The notes beneath the pieces were generated by a model. The model did not search any database. It was given only the letters and a program-made list of their open reading frames with translations, and was not told where the DNA came from. Both the position numbers and the translations under genes were made by a program. From Saprospiraceae bacterium UBA7328 (GTDB lineage: Bacteria; Bacteroidota; Bacteroidia; Chitinophagales; Saprospiraceae): a DNA stretch of 43,710 nt. Of this stretch, positions 18,236 to 26,803 are shown piece after piece. The stretch spans positions 34,767 to 78,476 of the forward strand of contig DKPS01000264.1 of the NCBI GenBank assembly GCA_002471345.1, given 5' to 3'. Numbering within the stretch: position 1 is the first letter of the stretch; each line of letters opens with the position of its first letter.

Positions 18236-19141
18236 ATGAAAACTACAGTTAAAGCTATCTTTTTTACTCTTACGTCAGCATTATTAATGACATCCTGCAT
18301 AAGCAAATCAGAATTTGAAGCGCTTCAAGCAGAATTGGACAATACCAAGTCTGATTTAACTCAAAATAATATCGATCTGAAAGAACAAGTAAGATTACTC
18401 GGTGTATGTGAACAGGACCTGAGCAGTGCAAATACGACAATTGGGTCTAAAGACGAACAAATAAATGATCTAAGAGACCAAATTGTAGATCTGAGAAAAT
18501 TAAGAGACAGAACGGTGGAACAAGTAGGAGACCTAACTACATTGACTCAATCCGCTAATGATAATATCAGAGAAACTCTTTCACAACTAGAAGGAAAAGA
18601 TAAATACATTCAACACATACAAGCTGCTAAAACTAAAGCTGATTCTTTAAATCTAGCTTTAGCTGTAAATCTTACAAATGTGCTTGAAGATGGAATCGAT
18701 GATAGTGATATTGAGATTTCTGTAGATAAGACAGTAGTTTATATCAACTTAAGCGATAAAATGCTCTTTAAGAGCGGCAGTAGTGATATTACTCCAAGAG
18801 CAAATGAAGTGTTAGGAAAAATAGCACAAATCGTAGAATCTAGACCTGAAGTTGAAGTAATGGTAGAAGGTCACACTGATAATCTTCCTATCAGCAGAAC
18901 ATGTTATGACGACAACTGGGATTTAAGTGTACTGAGATCTACTTCAGTTGTTAGAGTTCTTCAAGATGAATTTGGAATTGCTTCAAACAGATTAATCGCA
19001 GCAGGGAGAGGAGAACATGTTCCTCTTGTAACTAATGATACTTCACAAGGAAGATCTGCAAATAGAAGAACAAGAATAATCATTCTTCCTAAAGTGGATC
19101 AATTCTATGATCTTCTTAGTCCTAGTGATATACTGGATTAA
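18236..19141 (+). CDS. OmpA-family peptidoglycan-binding lipoprotein with coiled coil
   Basis: A 301-residue lipoprotein (lipobox MTSC, Cys21) with a long heptad-rich coiled coil (about 25-130) and a C-terminal OmpA-like domain (about 165-285). 'EGHTDNLPIS' contains D215, and 'RSANRRTRIIIL' contains R273; these are the residues that contact diaminopimelate in OmpA/Pal proteins. It should anchor the outer membrane to peptidoglycan, with the coiled coil spanning the periplasm. A TTTTG-containing, promoter-like stretch lies about 35-45 bases upstream. The gene is monocistronic: a terminator follows. Confidence 0.9.
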   Translation: MKTTVKAIFFTLTSALLMTSCISKSEFEALQAELDNTKSDLTQNNIDLKEQVRLLGVCEQDLSSANTTIGSKDEQINDLRDQIVDLRKLRDRTVEQVGDLTTLTQSANDNIRETLSQLEGKDKYIQHIQAAKTKADSLNLALAVNLTNVLEDGIDDSDIEISVDKTVVYINLSDKMLFKSGSSDITPRANEVLGKIAQIVESRPEVEVMVEGHTDNLPISRTCYDDNWDLSVLRSTSVVRVLQDEFGIASNRLIAAGRGEHVPLVTNDTSQGRSANRRTRIIILPKVDQFYDLLSPSDILD

Positions 19142-19168
19142 CAATATCATCATATTGTAAAAATATAG

Positions 19169-19200
19169 AGCCTTTCAATTGATTTTGGAAGGCTTTTTTT
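19169..19200 (+). terminator. Rho-independent terminator after the OmpA-family gene
   Basis: An 8-base-pair stem (19169-19176 with 19187-19194, one G-U pair, loop of 10) followed by a run of T. A second, AT-only hairpin with a 7-base-pair stem (19141-19158) sits at the stop codon. Confidence 0.85.
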
Positions 19201-19309
19201 ATTTCAAATCAGACAATATAGTATACCGATAAAGCAATTATAGAAATTAAGATAATATCGATAAGCTCTATCATTACCATCACTTTATTTTAAATTCAAA
19301 CATTAAATA

Positions 19310-20644
19310 ATGGCTGAGGTATTAATTGGATCAGAAGAATATTTCAAAGGAATAGGAAAGATCCATTTTGAAGGAAAAGATTCTAAAAACAATCTAGCAT
19401 TTAAGTTCTATGATCCTTCTCAAACTGTGGCTGGTAAGTCTATGGCTGATCATTTCAAATTTGCAGTAGCTTATTGGCATTCCTTCTGTAACACTGGTAA
19501 CGATCCTTTTGGTGATGGTCCTAAACAATACCCTTGGGATCAATCTTCTGACATATTGACGAGAGCAAAAAACAAAGCAGATGCAGCCTTTGAGTTTTAC
19601 ACCAAATTAGGAGTCAATTACTTTTGTTTTCATGATGTGGATTTGGTGGACGAGGGGGATGCCGACCTTTCAACTTATAGAAAAAGGTTAGATGAGATCA
19701 CGGATTACACAAAAGCAAAAATGGATGCTTCTGGTGTGAAGTTACTTTGGGGTACAGCGAATCTTTTCAGTCATCCTAGATACATGAATGGCGCATCCAC
19801 CAACCCGGACTTTCACGTTGTAGCATATGCCGGTGCTCAAGTCAAAAATGCAATTGATGCAACTATCAAATTAGGCGGTGAAAACTATGTGTTTTGGGGA
19901 GGAAGAGAAGGATATATGTCTTTGCTGAATACTGATATGAAAAGGGAATTGGACCACATGGCACAGTTTCTTCATTGTGCTAAAGATTATGCAAGAAATC
20001 AAGGATTTACAGGGACCTTTTTTATAGAACCGAAACCTATGGAACCAAGCAAACATCAATATGATTTTGATGCAGCTACCGTAATAGGATTTTTAAGGGC
20101 GTATGGATTAGATAATGATTTTAAGCTTAATCTCGAGACTAATCATGCTACACTTGCTAATCATACTATGGAGCATGAAATACAGGTAGCGGTAGATAAT
20201 AACATGCTGGGGAGTATGGATGCTAACAGAGGTGACTATCAAAACGGTTGGGACACAGATCAGTTTCCAGTTGATTTATATGAGCTAACTCAAACTTGTC
20301 TTATTTTACTTGAGTCTGATGGGTTTCAAGGCGGAGGAATAAATTTTGATGCTAAGACAAGAAGAAATTCTACAGACCTTGAAGATCTGTTTATTGCTCA
20401 TATCGGTGGTATGGATGCATTTGCCCGAGCTATGCTCATAGCAGAAAGAATATTAGAAGAATCAGATTATAAAAAAATAAGAAAGAGCCGATACAGCACT
20501 TTTGATAATGGAAGTGGTGCAGAATTTGAAAAAGGCAACCTATCTCTTAATGACTTAAGCAAGATTGCACATAGCTCTTCGCATCCATCGCTCATTAGCG
20601 GTAAACAAGAAATGTTAGAATATCTCATCAATCAATACATATAA
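19310..20644 (+). CDS. xylA: Xylose isomerase
   Basis: A 444-residue protein of the class II xylose isomerase length and sequence. The catalytic site is intact: H108 and D111 in 'FCFHDVDL', E240 and K242 in '[17 protein letters not shown]', E276 and H279 in '[13 protein letters not shown]', D304, D309 and 'WDTDQFP' with D315 and D317. It interconverts D-xylose and D-xylulose (and glucose/fructose more weakly) with two divalent metals, in the cytoplasm. There is no xylulokinase gene beside it; instead a sodium-sugar symporter follows 11 bases later, so uptake and first step are paired. About 165 bases precede the start without a clear promoter match. Confidence 0.97.
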   Translation: MAEVLIGSEEYFKGIGKIHFEGKDSKNNLAFKFYDPSQTVAGKSMADHFKFAVAYWHSFCNTGNDPFGDGPKQYPWDQSSDILTRAKNKADAAFEFYTKLGVNYFCFHDVDLVDEGDADLSTYRKRLDEITDYTKAKMDASGVKLLWGTANLFSHPRYMNGASTNPDFHVVAYAGAQVKNAIDATIKLGGENYVFWGGREGYMSLLNTDMKRELDHMAQFLHCAKDYARNQGFTGTFFIEPKPMEPSKHQYDFDAATVIGFLRAYGLDNDFKLNLETNHATLANHTMEHEIQVAVDNNMLGSMDANRGDYQNGWDTDQFPVDLYELTQTCLILLESDGFQGGGINFDAKTRRNSTDLEDLFIAHIGGMDAFARAMLIAERILEESDYKKIRKSRYSTFDNGSGAEFEKGNLSLNDLSKIAHSSSHPSLISGKQEMLEYLINQYI

Positions 20645-20655
20645 ACTATTAAAAA

Positions 20656-22272
20656 ATGAATGCCACTCTTTCGTCCCTCGATTATACTGTACTCCTCACA
20701 TATTTCGGTGTACTTGCAGGTGTTGCTATCTGGGTATTCAGACAAAAAAACGATACATCAGAAGACTATTTCTTGGCCGGTAGAAATACGGGTTGGTTTA
20801 TTGTAGGTGCATCAATATTTGCGTCAAACATTGGATCAGAGCATGTAGTTGGCCTTGCAGGAAATGGGGCTGGAGATAAAATGCCTTTGCTTATATATGA
20901 ACTTCATTCCTGGTTGGTTTTAATGCTTGGATGGGTTTTTCTTCCTTTTTATGCTAGAAGTAAGGTGTTCACAATGCCCGAATTTTTAGAGAAAAGATTT
21001 GATGCACGATCGAGATGGGTACTCTCTATACTTTCGATTTTAGCATATGTATTGACAAAAGTATCAGTAACTATTTATGCTGGAGGAATAGTAGTATCTA
21101 CCCTACTAGGAATTCCGTTTTGGGTTGGAGCCATTTCTACCGTAGTTCTTACTGGTTTTTATACAATTCTCGGAGGAATGAGAGCAGTTGTCTATACCGA
21201 AGCTGTACAGACTGTTATTTTATTAGTAGGCGCAGCTACTCTTTCTATTATGGGACTGAATGCCGTAGGAGGCTGGGCTGAGCTCAAAGCAACTGTCACA
21301 CCTGAATACATGAATATGTGGAGACCTAACTCGGATCCTGACTATCCATGGCTGCCATTAGTAATAACTAGTAGTATTGTAGGGCTTTGGTATTGGTGTA
21401 CAGACCAAGTAATCGTACAAAGAGTGCTTACAGCTAAGAATATCAAGGAAGCTCGGAGAGGAACTATCTTTGGAGCAGCACTTAAAATTACTCCAATCTT
21501 CTTGTTTTTAATTCCGGGTATTGTTGCCCTTGCATTAAAGATGAAAGGAGAATTACATTGGGATACTCCAGATCAAGCATTTCCTGTATTAATGATGAAT
21601 ATATTACCAGCTGGTTTAAGAGGATTAGTAGCTGCTGGTTTATTAGCAGCATTAATGAGTTCACTAGCTTCGGTTTTTAATTCTTGTTCCACACTTTTTA
21701 CATTAGATATTTACAAGAGATTATACCCAGGTAAAGCTGAAGAAGAGTTAGTTAGAATTGGCAAAATTGCTACAGTTGTTGTCGTGATTTGTGGCATAAT
21801 TTGGATACCTGTAATTACTATGTTAGCAGGTGGACTATATGAATACTTGCAAAAAGTACAGTCCTATTTGGCGCCTCCAATAGCTGCGATATTCCTGCTA
21901 GGTATTTTTTATAAAAGGATTAATTCTAGTGGTGCCATAGCTACTCTAGTGGCAGGCCTTTTTATTGGGTTTACAAAATTGACAATAGAAACTTTCAAGG
22001 GATCATTTGCAACTGACTCTTTAATGTATCAAATAGCTGATTTTAATTGGTTAGTTTTTGGTTCATTGTTTTTCTTCACTTGTGTGTTGATAGCTGTTGT
22101 GGTAAGTTTACTTACTCCAAAACCTAATGAAGAACAGCTAGAAGGTTTGACTTTTAGTACACTTTCAGCAGAGCAGAAAAAAGAGAATCAGGACAGCTAT
22201 AATATTTGGGATATAGTTTTTACAGTGGCTATTTTGGCAGTCATTGTTTGGATAATGATGACTTTTAGTTAG
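20656..22272 (+). CDS. Sodium:solute symporter, SGLT-like sugar transporter
   Basis: A 538-residue SSS-family protein with about fourteen membrane helices. Family landmarks include 'YFLAGRNTGWFIVGASIFAS' near 36-55 and 'NIGSEHVVGLAGNGAG' after it, 'YTILGGMRAVVYTEAVQ' near 169-185, and 'LPAGLRGLVAAGLLAALMSS' near 317-336. These match the vSGLT/SglT branch, in which sodium drives hexose or pentose uptake. Placement directly after xylA suggests xylose or glucose as substrate; the sequence alone cannot say which. A terminator follows the stop. Confidence 0.9.
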   Translation: MNATLSSLDYTVLLTYFGVLAGVAIWVFRQKNDTSEDYFLAGRNTGWFIVGASIFASNIGSEHVVGLAGNGAGDKMPLLIYELHSWLVLMLGWVFLPFYARSKVFTMPEFLEKRFDARSRWVLSILSILAYVLTKVSVTIYAGGIVVSTLLGIPFWVGAISTVVLTGFYTILGGMRAVVYTEAVQTVILLVGAATLSIMGLNAVGGWAELKATVTPEYMNMWRPNSDPDYPWLPLVITSSIVGLWYWCTDQVIVQRVLTAKNIKEARRGTIFGAALKITPIFLFLIPGIVALALKMKGELHWDTPDQAFPVLMMNILPAGLRGLVAAGLLAALMSSLASVFNSCSTLFTLDIYKRLYPGKAEEELVRIGKIATVVVVICGIIWIPVITMLAGGLYEYLQKVQSYLAPPIAAIFLLGIFYKRINSSGAIATLVAGLFIGFTKLTIETFKGSFATDSLMYQIADFNWLVFGSLFFFTCVLIAVVVSLLTPKPNEEQLEGLTFSTLSAEQKKENQDSYNIWDIVFTVAILAVIVWIMMTFS

Positions 22273-22300
22273 CTCATATAGAGTAAATAAAAAATAATTT

Positions 22301-22340
22301 AAACGGGTTTGCTTTTTTAAAAGGGCAAGCCCGTTTTCAT
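22301..22340 (+). terminator. Rho-independent terminator after the xylA-symporter pair
   Basis: A 12-base-pair stem (22301-22312 with 22325-22336, one G-U pair) with a 12-base loop and a T-rich tail. It ends the xylose operon and precedes the aspartokinase promoter. Confidence 0.88.
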
Positions 22341-22378
22341 TTTACCTAGTGAATGGCAAATAGAAAAAGAAATGATTA

Positions 22379-22386
22379 TACTTTTG
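22379..22386 (+). promoter_or_regulatory. Bacteroidota-type -7 promoter element before thrA
   Basis: TACTTTTG matches TAnnTTTG and lies 24 bases before the ATG at 22411. No TTG is evident at the expected -33 position. The leader is too short for a threonine or isoleucine attenuator. Confidence 0.6.
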
Positions 22387-22410
22387 TGATTCTCATTTTT
22401 AAATAGGTAG

Positions 22411-24864
22411 ATGATAGTTTTAAAATTTGGTGGTAGTTCTGTGGGTAAACCTGAACGAATCAAATCCATTGGAAATATTCTTTCTAAAAGAATTCTTGAG
22501 AATAAGGAAAATTTGACTGTGGTATGTTCAGCCTTTGGTGGAATCACAGACTTACTCATCCAAATGGCCGAAAAGGCTAGTAAAGGCAAAGACACCTATC
22601 AAGAAGAACTTGGTCAATTTATAGATAGGCATAATAAGGCTATCCAAGCATTAGAAATTGAAAGTGAAGTAACAAAATCATACTTCAACGATATATTTAC
22701 CACACTTACTAATCTATTAAAAGGAGTATTCCTGGTAAGAGAAGCATCTCCTCGTACAATGGACTATGTACTTTCTTTCGGAGAAAGATCTTCTAATTTT
22801 ATTATTGCAGAATATCTTCAAACTTTAGGAATCAACGCGGCATATCTGGATGCCAGAGAAGTAGTAAAAACAAATAGAGCATTTGGAAAAGCAGTTGTCA
22901 ATTTTGATGTAACATATGGCGAAATTAAAAACTATATCTCTTCTCATCCGGAAGTTACACAAGTAGTTACAGGATTTATCGCTTCAGATATTGGAGGTCT
23001 TACGACCACTCTTGGTAGAGGTGGGTCTGATTATACTGCCTCTATTATCTCTGGAGCTCTTGAGGCAGATGCTCTGGAAATCTGGACAGATGTAGATGGC
23101 GTTTTGACATCAGACCCAAGAGTTGTAAATCATGCATACACTATCCCTTATCTTACCTATGATGAAGCCATGGAGTTGGCTAATATGGGAGCAAAAGTGA
23201 TATATCCTCCTACAATACAACCTGCTCTAGAAAAAAACATTCCAATCTTTATTAAAAACACATTCAATCCTGATTTTATAGGTACCCGTATAGGCAGAGT
23301 AAAGAAGGAAAAATATTCTAAAACAGTTACAGGCCTTACAGCAATTGAAGATGTGTTTCTTTTGACTTTAGAAGGAAGTGGAATGTATGGCGTGCCAGGC
23401 ACGGCTGCTAGATATTTTAAAGCTCTTGCTGACGAACAAATAAACATCATCATGATCACTCAAGCATCTTCAGAGCATTCGATCTGTGCAGCAATGAAAA
23501 TGAGTGATATGAAGAAAGCTGTCTCAGCTGTTAAGAAGGAATTCAAAAAAGAATTTGAAAATGGATTTTTCAAAGAACCAAAGGTAGAGACGGACCTTTG
23601 TGCACTTGCTATCGTAGGAGAGCAAATGAGAAGTATTCCAGGCGTGGCTGGCAGATTGTTTGAGAGTTTAGGCAAAAATGGAATCAATGTAATTGCTATT
23701 GCCCAGGGTTCATCTGAACTCAATATTTCCTTCGTAATCAAAGGAAAAGATAGAGTTAAAGCTCTGAATTTAATTCATGAAAGCTTCTTCCTTTCTGAAA
23801 AGAAAAGACTCAATGTATTTATGGTAGGAACGGGACTTATTGGAACAACACTTCTAAATCAAATACAAGCACAAAAAACACACCTTGAAAAATCTAAAAA
23901 TCTTGATATTAGGATTGTAGGTCTTGCAAATTCTAAAAAATATGTCATTGATAAAGATGGCATTGAATTAAGAGACTGGAAAGAAAGGCTTACCAATTCT
24001 GACCAAAAAATGGTCATTGAAAACTATCTGGAAGATATTTATAAATGCAATTTAGCCTGCTCTGTATTTGTAGATTGTACGGCCGATAAAATAATCCCCA
24101 CTCACTATGGTAGTATCCTCAATAAGAATATTTCAATATCTACACCAAACAAAGTAGGTGCCTCTTCTTCTTATGAATATTTTGAAAAGCTAAAAGACAT
24201 CTCTGTCAAAAAAAATGTGGATTTCAGAATTGAGACCAATGTTGGAGCGGGGCTACCTATCATTGAGACATTGCAAGGGCTAGTAGATAGTGGAGATAAA
24301 ATTCGGAGTATTAAGGCCGTCTTGTCGGGTTCTTTATCTTTTATTTTTAATAATTATTCATCAGATAAATCTTTTACGGAAGTTGTCTCTTTAGCAAGGG
24401 AGAAAGGCTTTACAGAACCAGATCCACGAGAAGATTTATCAGGCCAAGATGTAAAAAGGAAAATACTTATCCTCAGTAGAGTTGCTGGATATCCACTTGA
24501 GCCAAATGAGGTCTCAGTTGAAGCTCTACTACCTGAAGAATGTATGGATGCAGATACAGTAGAAAATTTTATGCACGAGCTGGATCATCATGAAGACTAC
24601 TTCAGATCATTAGTAAATAATGCGGAAAAAGAAGAATCAAGACTAAGATATATTGCGTCTTTAGAAGATGGAAATGCGAAAATCACATTGGAAAAAGTTA
24701 CACAAGATGATCCATTCTACAATCTAGCAAGTACGGATAATATGGCAGTATTCTACACTGAAAGATATAAAGAAAGACCTCTTGTAGTTCAAGGGCCTGG
24801 AGCAGGAGCAGAAGTCACTGCAGCAGGAGTATTTGCAGAACTGATAAAAATGGGAGAAAGCTAA
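22411..24864 (+). CDS. thrA: Bifunctional aspartokinase/homoserine dehydrogenase
   Basis: An 817-residue fusion matching the length of E. coli ThrA (820). Residues 1-300 are the aspartokinase ('KFGGSSVGKPERI' at 5-17, 'GRGGSDYTASIISGALEADA' near 205-224). Residues about 315-460 hold two ACT-type regulatory subdomains. Residues 468-817 are homoserine dehydrogenase, beginning with the NAD(P) motif 'FMVGTGLIG' (G473xG475xxG478) and including 'LSGSLSFIFNNYSSD' and 'ARE..FTEPDPREDLSGQDV'. It catalyses the first and third steps from aspartate towards threonine, methionine and isoleucine, normally under threonine feedback through the ACT domains. thrB and thrC are not adjacent, unlike the enterobacterial operon. 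A TACTTTTG promoter lies upstream. Confidence 0.96.
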   Translation: MIVLKFGGSSVGKPERIKSIGNILSKRILENKENLTVVCSAFGGITDLLIQMAEKASKGKDTYQEELGQFIDRHNKAIQALEIESEVTKSYFNDIFTTLTNLLKGVFLVREASPRTMDYVLSFGERSSNFIIAEYLQTLGINAAYLDAREVVKTNRAFGKAVVNFDVTYGEIKNYISSHPEVTQVVTGFIASDIGGLTTTLGRGGSDYTASIISGALEADALEIWTDVDGVLTSDPRVVNHAYTIPYLTYDEAMELANMGAKVIYPPTIQPALEKNIPIFIKNTFNPDFIGTRIGRVKKEKYSKTVTGLTAIEDVFLLTLEGSGMYGVPGTAARYFKALADEQINIIMITQASSEHSICAAMKMSDMKKAVSAVKKEFKKEFENGFFKEPKVETDLCALAIVGEQMRSIPGVAGRLFESLGKNGINVIAIAQGSSELNISFVIKGKDRVKALNLIHESFFLSEKKRLNVFMVGTGLIGTTLLNQIQAQKTHLEKSKNLDIRIVGLANSKKYVIDKDGIELRDWKERLTNSDQKMVIENYLEDIYKCNLACSVFVDCTADKIIPTHYGSILNKNISISTPNKVGASSSYEYFEKLKDISVKKNVDFRIETNVGAGLPIIETLQGLVDSGDKIRSIKAVLSGSLSFIFNNYSSDKSFTEVVSLAREKGFTEPDPREDLSGQDVKRKILILSRVAGYPLEPNEVSVEALLPEECMDADTVENFMHELDHHEDYFRSLVNNAEKEESRLRYIASLEDGNAKITLEKVTQDDPFYNLASTDNMAVFYTERYKERPLVVQGPGAGAEVTAAGVFAELIKMGES

Positions 24865-24880
24865 AGCTTATATTTATCAC

Positions 24881-25330
24881 ATGAAAAAGGGGCGTAAGGC
24901 TGATAAGTTTATTCCAAAACCACTTTACCCAGGAGGCCCACGAAAAATGAGCTCCTTTATCTATTCACACCTTAAGTATCCTGAGGACGCAATAAAAGAT
25001 CAGATTAAAGGAACTGTTAGAATCAAAATAGAAATAGATTTTACAGGTAAGGTCATTGGCAATCAAATCATTTTAGGTCTCACTCCAAGTTGTAATGAAG
25101 AAGCTGAAAGAGTAGCAAATCTGCTCAAATTTGAATTTCATCATAAATTGAGGAAAGGAAAGATCAGATATTACAAAACTCTCAATATAAAATTTTCCCC
25201 GCCTAAGAAAGTAAAAAAGTCAATTACAACACACATCAATTATTCCATTACACCCTCCAAACATGACATTAGCAAGAAGCCCAAAAAAGGCGCATCTAAA
25301 ACCTATAATTACCAAATTAATATTTCCTAA
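24881..25330 (+). CDS. Stand-alone TonB C-terminal-domain protein without signal or membrane anchor
   Basis: A 149-residue basic protein. Residues 14-112 fit the TonB C-terminal fold: 'PLYPGGPRKMSSFIYSHLKY' (YPGG motif and helix), 'YPEDAIKDQIKGTVRIKIEI' and 'DFTGKVIGNQII'. Usual TonB proteins carry an N-terminal membrane helix and a proline-rich linker; both are missing here, and a lysine-rich tail of about 35 residues follows instead. It may be a degenerate or repurposed paralogue, or a decoy that cannot couple to ExbBD. It lies 16 bases behind thrA and would ride on that transcript, although the two have no evident functional link. Confidence 0.72.
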   Translation: MKKGRKADKFIPKPLYPGGPRKMSSFIYSHLKYPEDAIKDQIKGTVRIKIEIDFTGKVIGNQIILGLTPSCNEEAERVANLLKFEFHHKLRKGKIRYYKTLNIKFSPPKKVKKSITTHINYSITPSKHDISKKPKKGASKTYNYQINIS

Positions 25331-25493
25331 TCCTTTGAGATGTCAATGTATTTTGATAATTATCGCTTTTCTGTTATCATATACGCTCTGATAAATAGAT
25401 ATAAAAGCATTAATAAATCAAATAGAGTTTACCAATACGAGTTTCTGATAAGAACAAATCATGCTATGGGCATAGCGTTAACAAATAAAATAG

Positions 25494-25531
25494 AAAAATA
25501 AAAAACCGCAATGCTCAATCACAATGCGGTT
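25494..25531 (-). terminator. Rho-independent terminator facing left
   Basis: A 7-base-pair GC-containing stem (25504-25510 with 25525-25531), loop of 14. On the minus strand it is followed by six T and further T-rich sequence; on the plus strand no T-run follows. It therefore stops minus-strand transcription, yet no minus-strand gene lies to its right before 29779. Confidence 0.75.
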
Positions 25532-25602
25532 CCAATTGATTTCAAATGTTTCCAAATGTAGTCTGTGTAAAGACCATATTTGGAGGCTCTTTTCTACGCT
25601 AC
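25498..25602 (-). ncRNA. Candidate structured small RNA of about 100 nt
   Basis: On the minus strand, reading from about 25600 to 25500, there is a near-consensus -7 element (CATCTTTG, 25609-25602). Next comes a long hairpin (25584-25578 with 25557-25551, one mismatch, then 25576-25571 with 25564-25559, loop of 6). A 19-base linker follows, then a terminator hairpin (25531-25525 with 25510-25504) that runs directly into a T-run. No ORF is present in either direction. The pieces are in the correct order for an independent small RNA. It does not show the SRP RNA GGAA-tetraloop motif, and I do not recognise it as 6S or tmRNA. Confidence 0.5.
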
Positions 25603-25769
25603 AAAGATGATATATTCGATTATATGGTTTTTTGCTATCATTGATGAAAACATATAATTATTTATTTAATATCAATAAAAATTTCTTTGTCTTTATAAAT
25701 TTTATCCAAATTTGTCCATATTGCCATCCTTTCTAAGCATACCCTAACTTGAATACATCAACTCTGCAA

Positions 25770-26768
25770 ATGGTTTTTTTAGAAGAGATACTTTCGAAGT
25801 ATCCTAAAAGGACAATTGCTGTTGATGATCTGTCTAAAATCCTTTCTTTAGGAAAAGATGCAGTTTATAGACGCCTAAGAGGTGATTCTGAGTTAAACTT
25901 AGAAGAGGTAAATATCCTGGCAAAGCACCACTCCGTATCTTTAGACGAACTAATCTTTAAAGATCATGACAAAGCTCTTTTTACGGTTAATGCCTTCAAG
26001 AATCCAGTAAGTAACTATAATCATTATTTACAAGGGTTAATTTCTTATCTTGATAATGCGTCTAAACTGCCTAATGCGGAAGTAATTTATGCTACTGCTG
26101 AAATACCAATGTTCTTATATGGCACTTTTCCAGAAATAATGTGTTTCAAATTATACATCTGGGGAAAGACGGTATGGAACATTAAAAGTGCAATAGAACA
26201 TCCATTTTCTTTTGATCTGTTTTCGCCTGATATGCTAGTGCAAATGAAAGATTGCAGTGAGAAATATATGAGTTTTAATACTACTGAATTGTGGTGTTTA
26301 AATATTTTTGACAATACTCTCAATCAGATAGAATTTGTCCTCACCAATGGGAAATTTGAAAGCCCTGATGTTGCTTTACAATTATGCGATGCCTTAATTA
26401 ATCTTAACCAACATGTTTGTAAAATGGCAGAGATTGGAAAAAAATTTAATCCTGATCAGGATCCCAAAACCGCCTCTGTACCTTTTCAATTGTATCATAA
26501 TGAGTTAGTTTTTACTAATAATACTATTATGTTGAAGTCTGATCTGATGAATGCTATATTCTCCACTTATGATAGTCCTAATATAATATCAAGTACAGAT
26601 AAAAGGGTTTTCAACCACACTGAAAAATGGTTTGAAGGAATTAAAAATAAATCAGAATATATAACCGAAGTCTCAGAAAGAAATCGAAATCTCTTTTTCA
26701 ATAAATTGGAAAGAAAAATTCAAAAAACACAAAGCAGAATCCAATCCTTCATTGATTCAGATTTATAA
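25770..26768 (+). CDS. Helix-turn-helix transcriptional regulator, Bacteroidota type
   Basis: A protein of 332 residues from the ATG at 25770 (339 from a TTG at 25749; the ATG is preferred as it starts just before the conserved helix). The first 60 residues form an HTH/XRE-like domain ('DDLSKILSLGKDAVYRRLRG', 'LNLEEVNILAKHHSVSLDEL'). The remaining 270 residues are helical and unlike any ligand-binding domain I know; this HTH-plus-long-unknown arrangement recurs in Bacteroidota, where targets are unknown. No membrane segments are present. It sits between the putative small RNA and a separately promoted gene, so regulation of one of its neighbours is possible but untested. Confidence 0.75.
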   Translation: MVFLEEILSKYPKRTIAVDDLSKILSLGKDAVYRRLRGDSELNLEEVNILAKHHSVSLDELIFKDHDKALFTVNAFKNPVSNYNHYLQGLISYLDNASKLPNAEVIYATAEIPMFLYGTFPEIMCFKLYIWGKTVWNIKSAIEHPFSFDLFSPDMLVQMKDCSEKYMSFNTTELWCLNIFDNTLNQIEFVLTNGKFESPDVALQLCDALINLNQHVCKMAEIGKKFNPDQDPKTASVPFQLYHNELVFTNNTIMLKSDLMNAIFSTYDSPNIISSTDKRVFNHTEKWFEGIKNKSEYITEVSERNRNLFFNKLERKIQKTQSRIQSFIDSDL

Positions 26769-26788
26769 ATCATCTTCATTATAATACA

Positions 26789-26796
26789 TACTTTTG
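26789..26796 (+). promoter_or_regulatory. Bacteroidota-type -7 promoter element
   Basis: TACTTTTG matches TAnnTTTG. Only seven bases separate it from the ATG at 26804, implying a leaderless or almost leaderless mRNA. No good -33 TTG lies at standard spacing. Confidence 0.6.
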
Positions 26797-26803
26797 CACC
26801 TCT

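Larger units (their letters stand above)
25331..25769. other. Gene-free region of about 440 bases
   Basis: No credible protein-coding frame. The left part (25331-25500) is AT-rich, with only small hairpins such as the one at 25463-25476 (stem of 5). The centre (25500-25610) contains two ordered stem-loops that make best sense as a minus-strand RNA. The right part (25611-25769) is strongly AT-rich and should contain the promoters of that RNA and of the HTH gene. Confidence 0.7.

Noticed and set aside
22341..22410. Threonine/isoleucine attenuator before thrA
   Set aside because: There is no leader peptide rich in Thr or Ile codons and only 24 bases between the -7 element and ATG; the hairpin upstream belongs to the previous operon.
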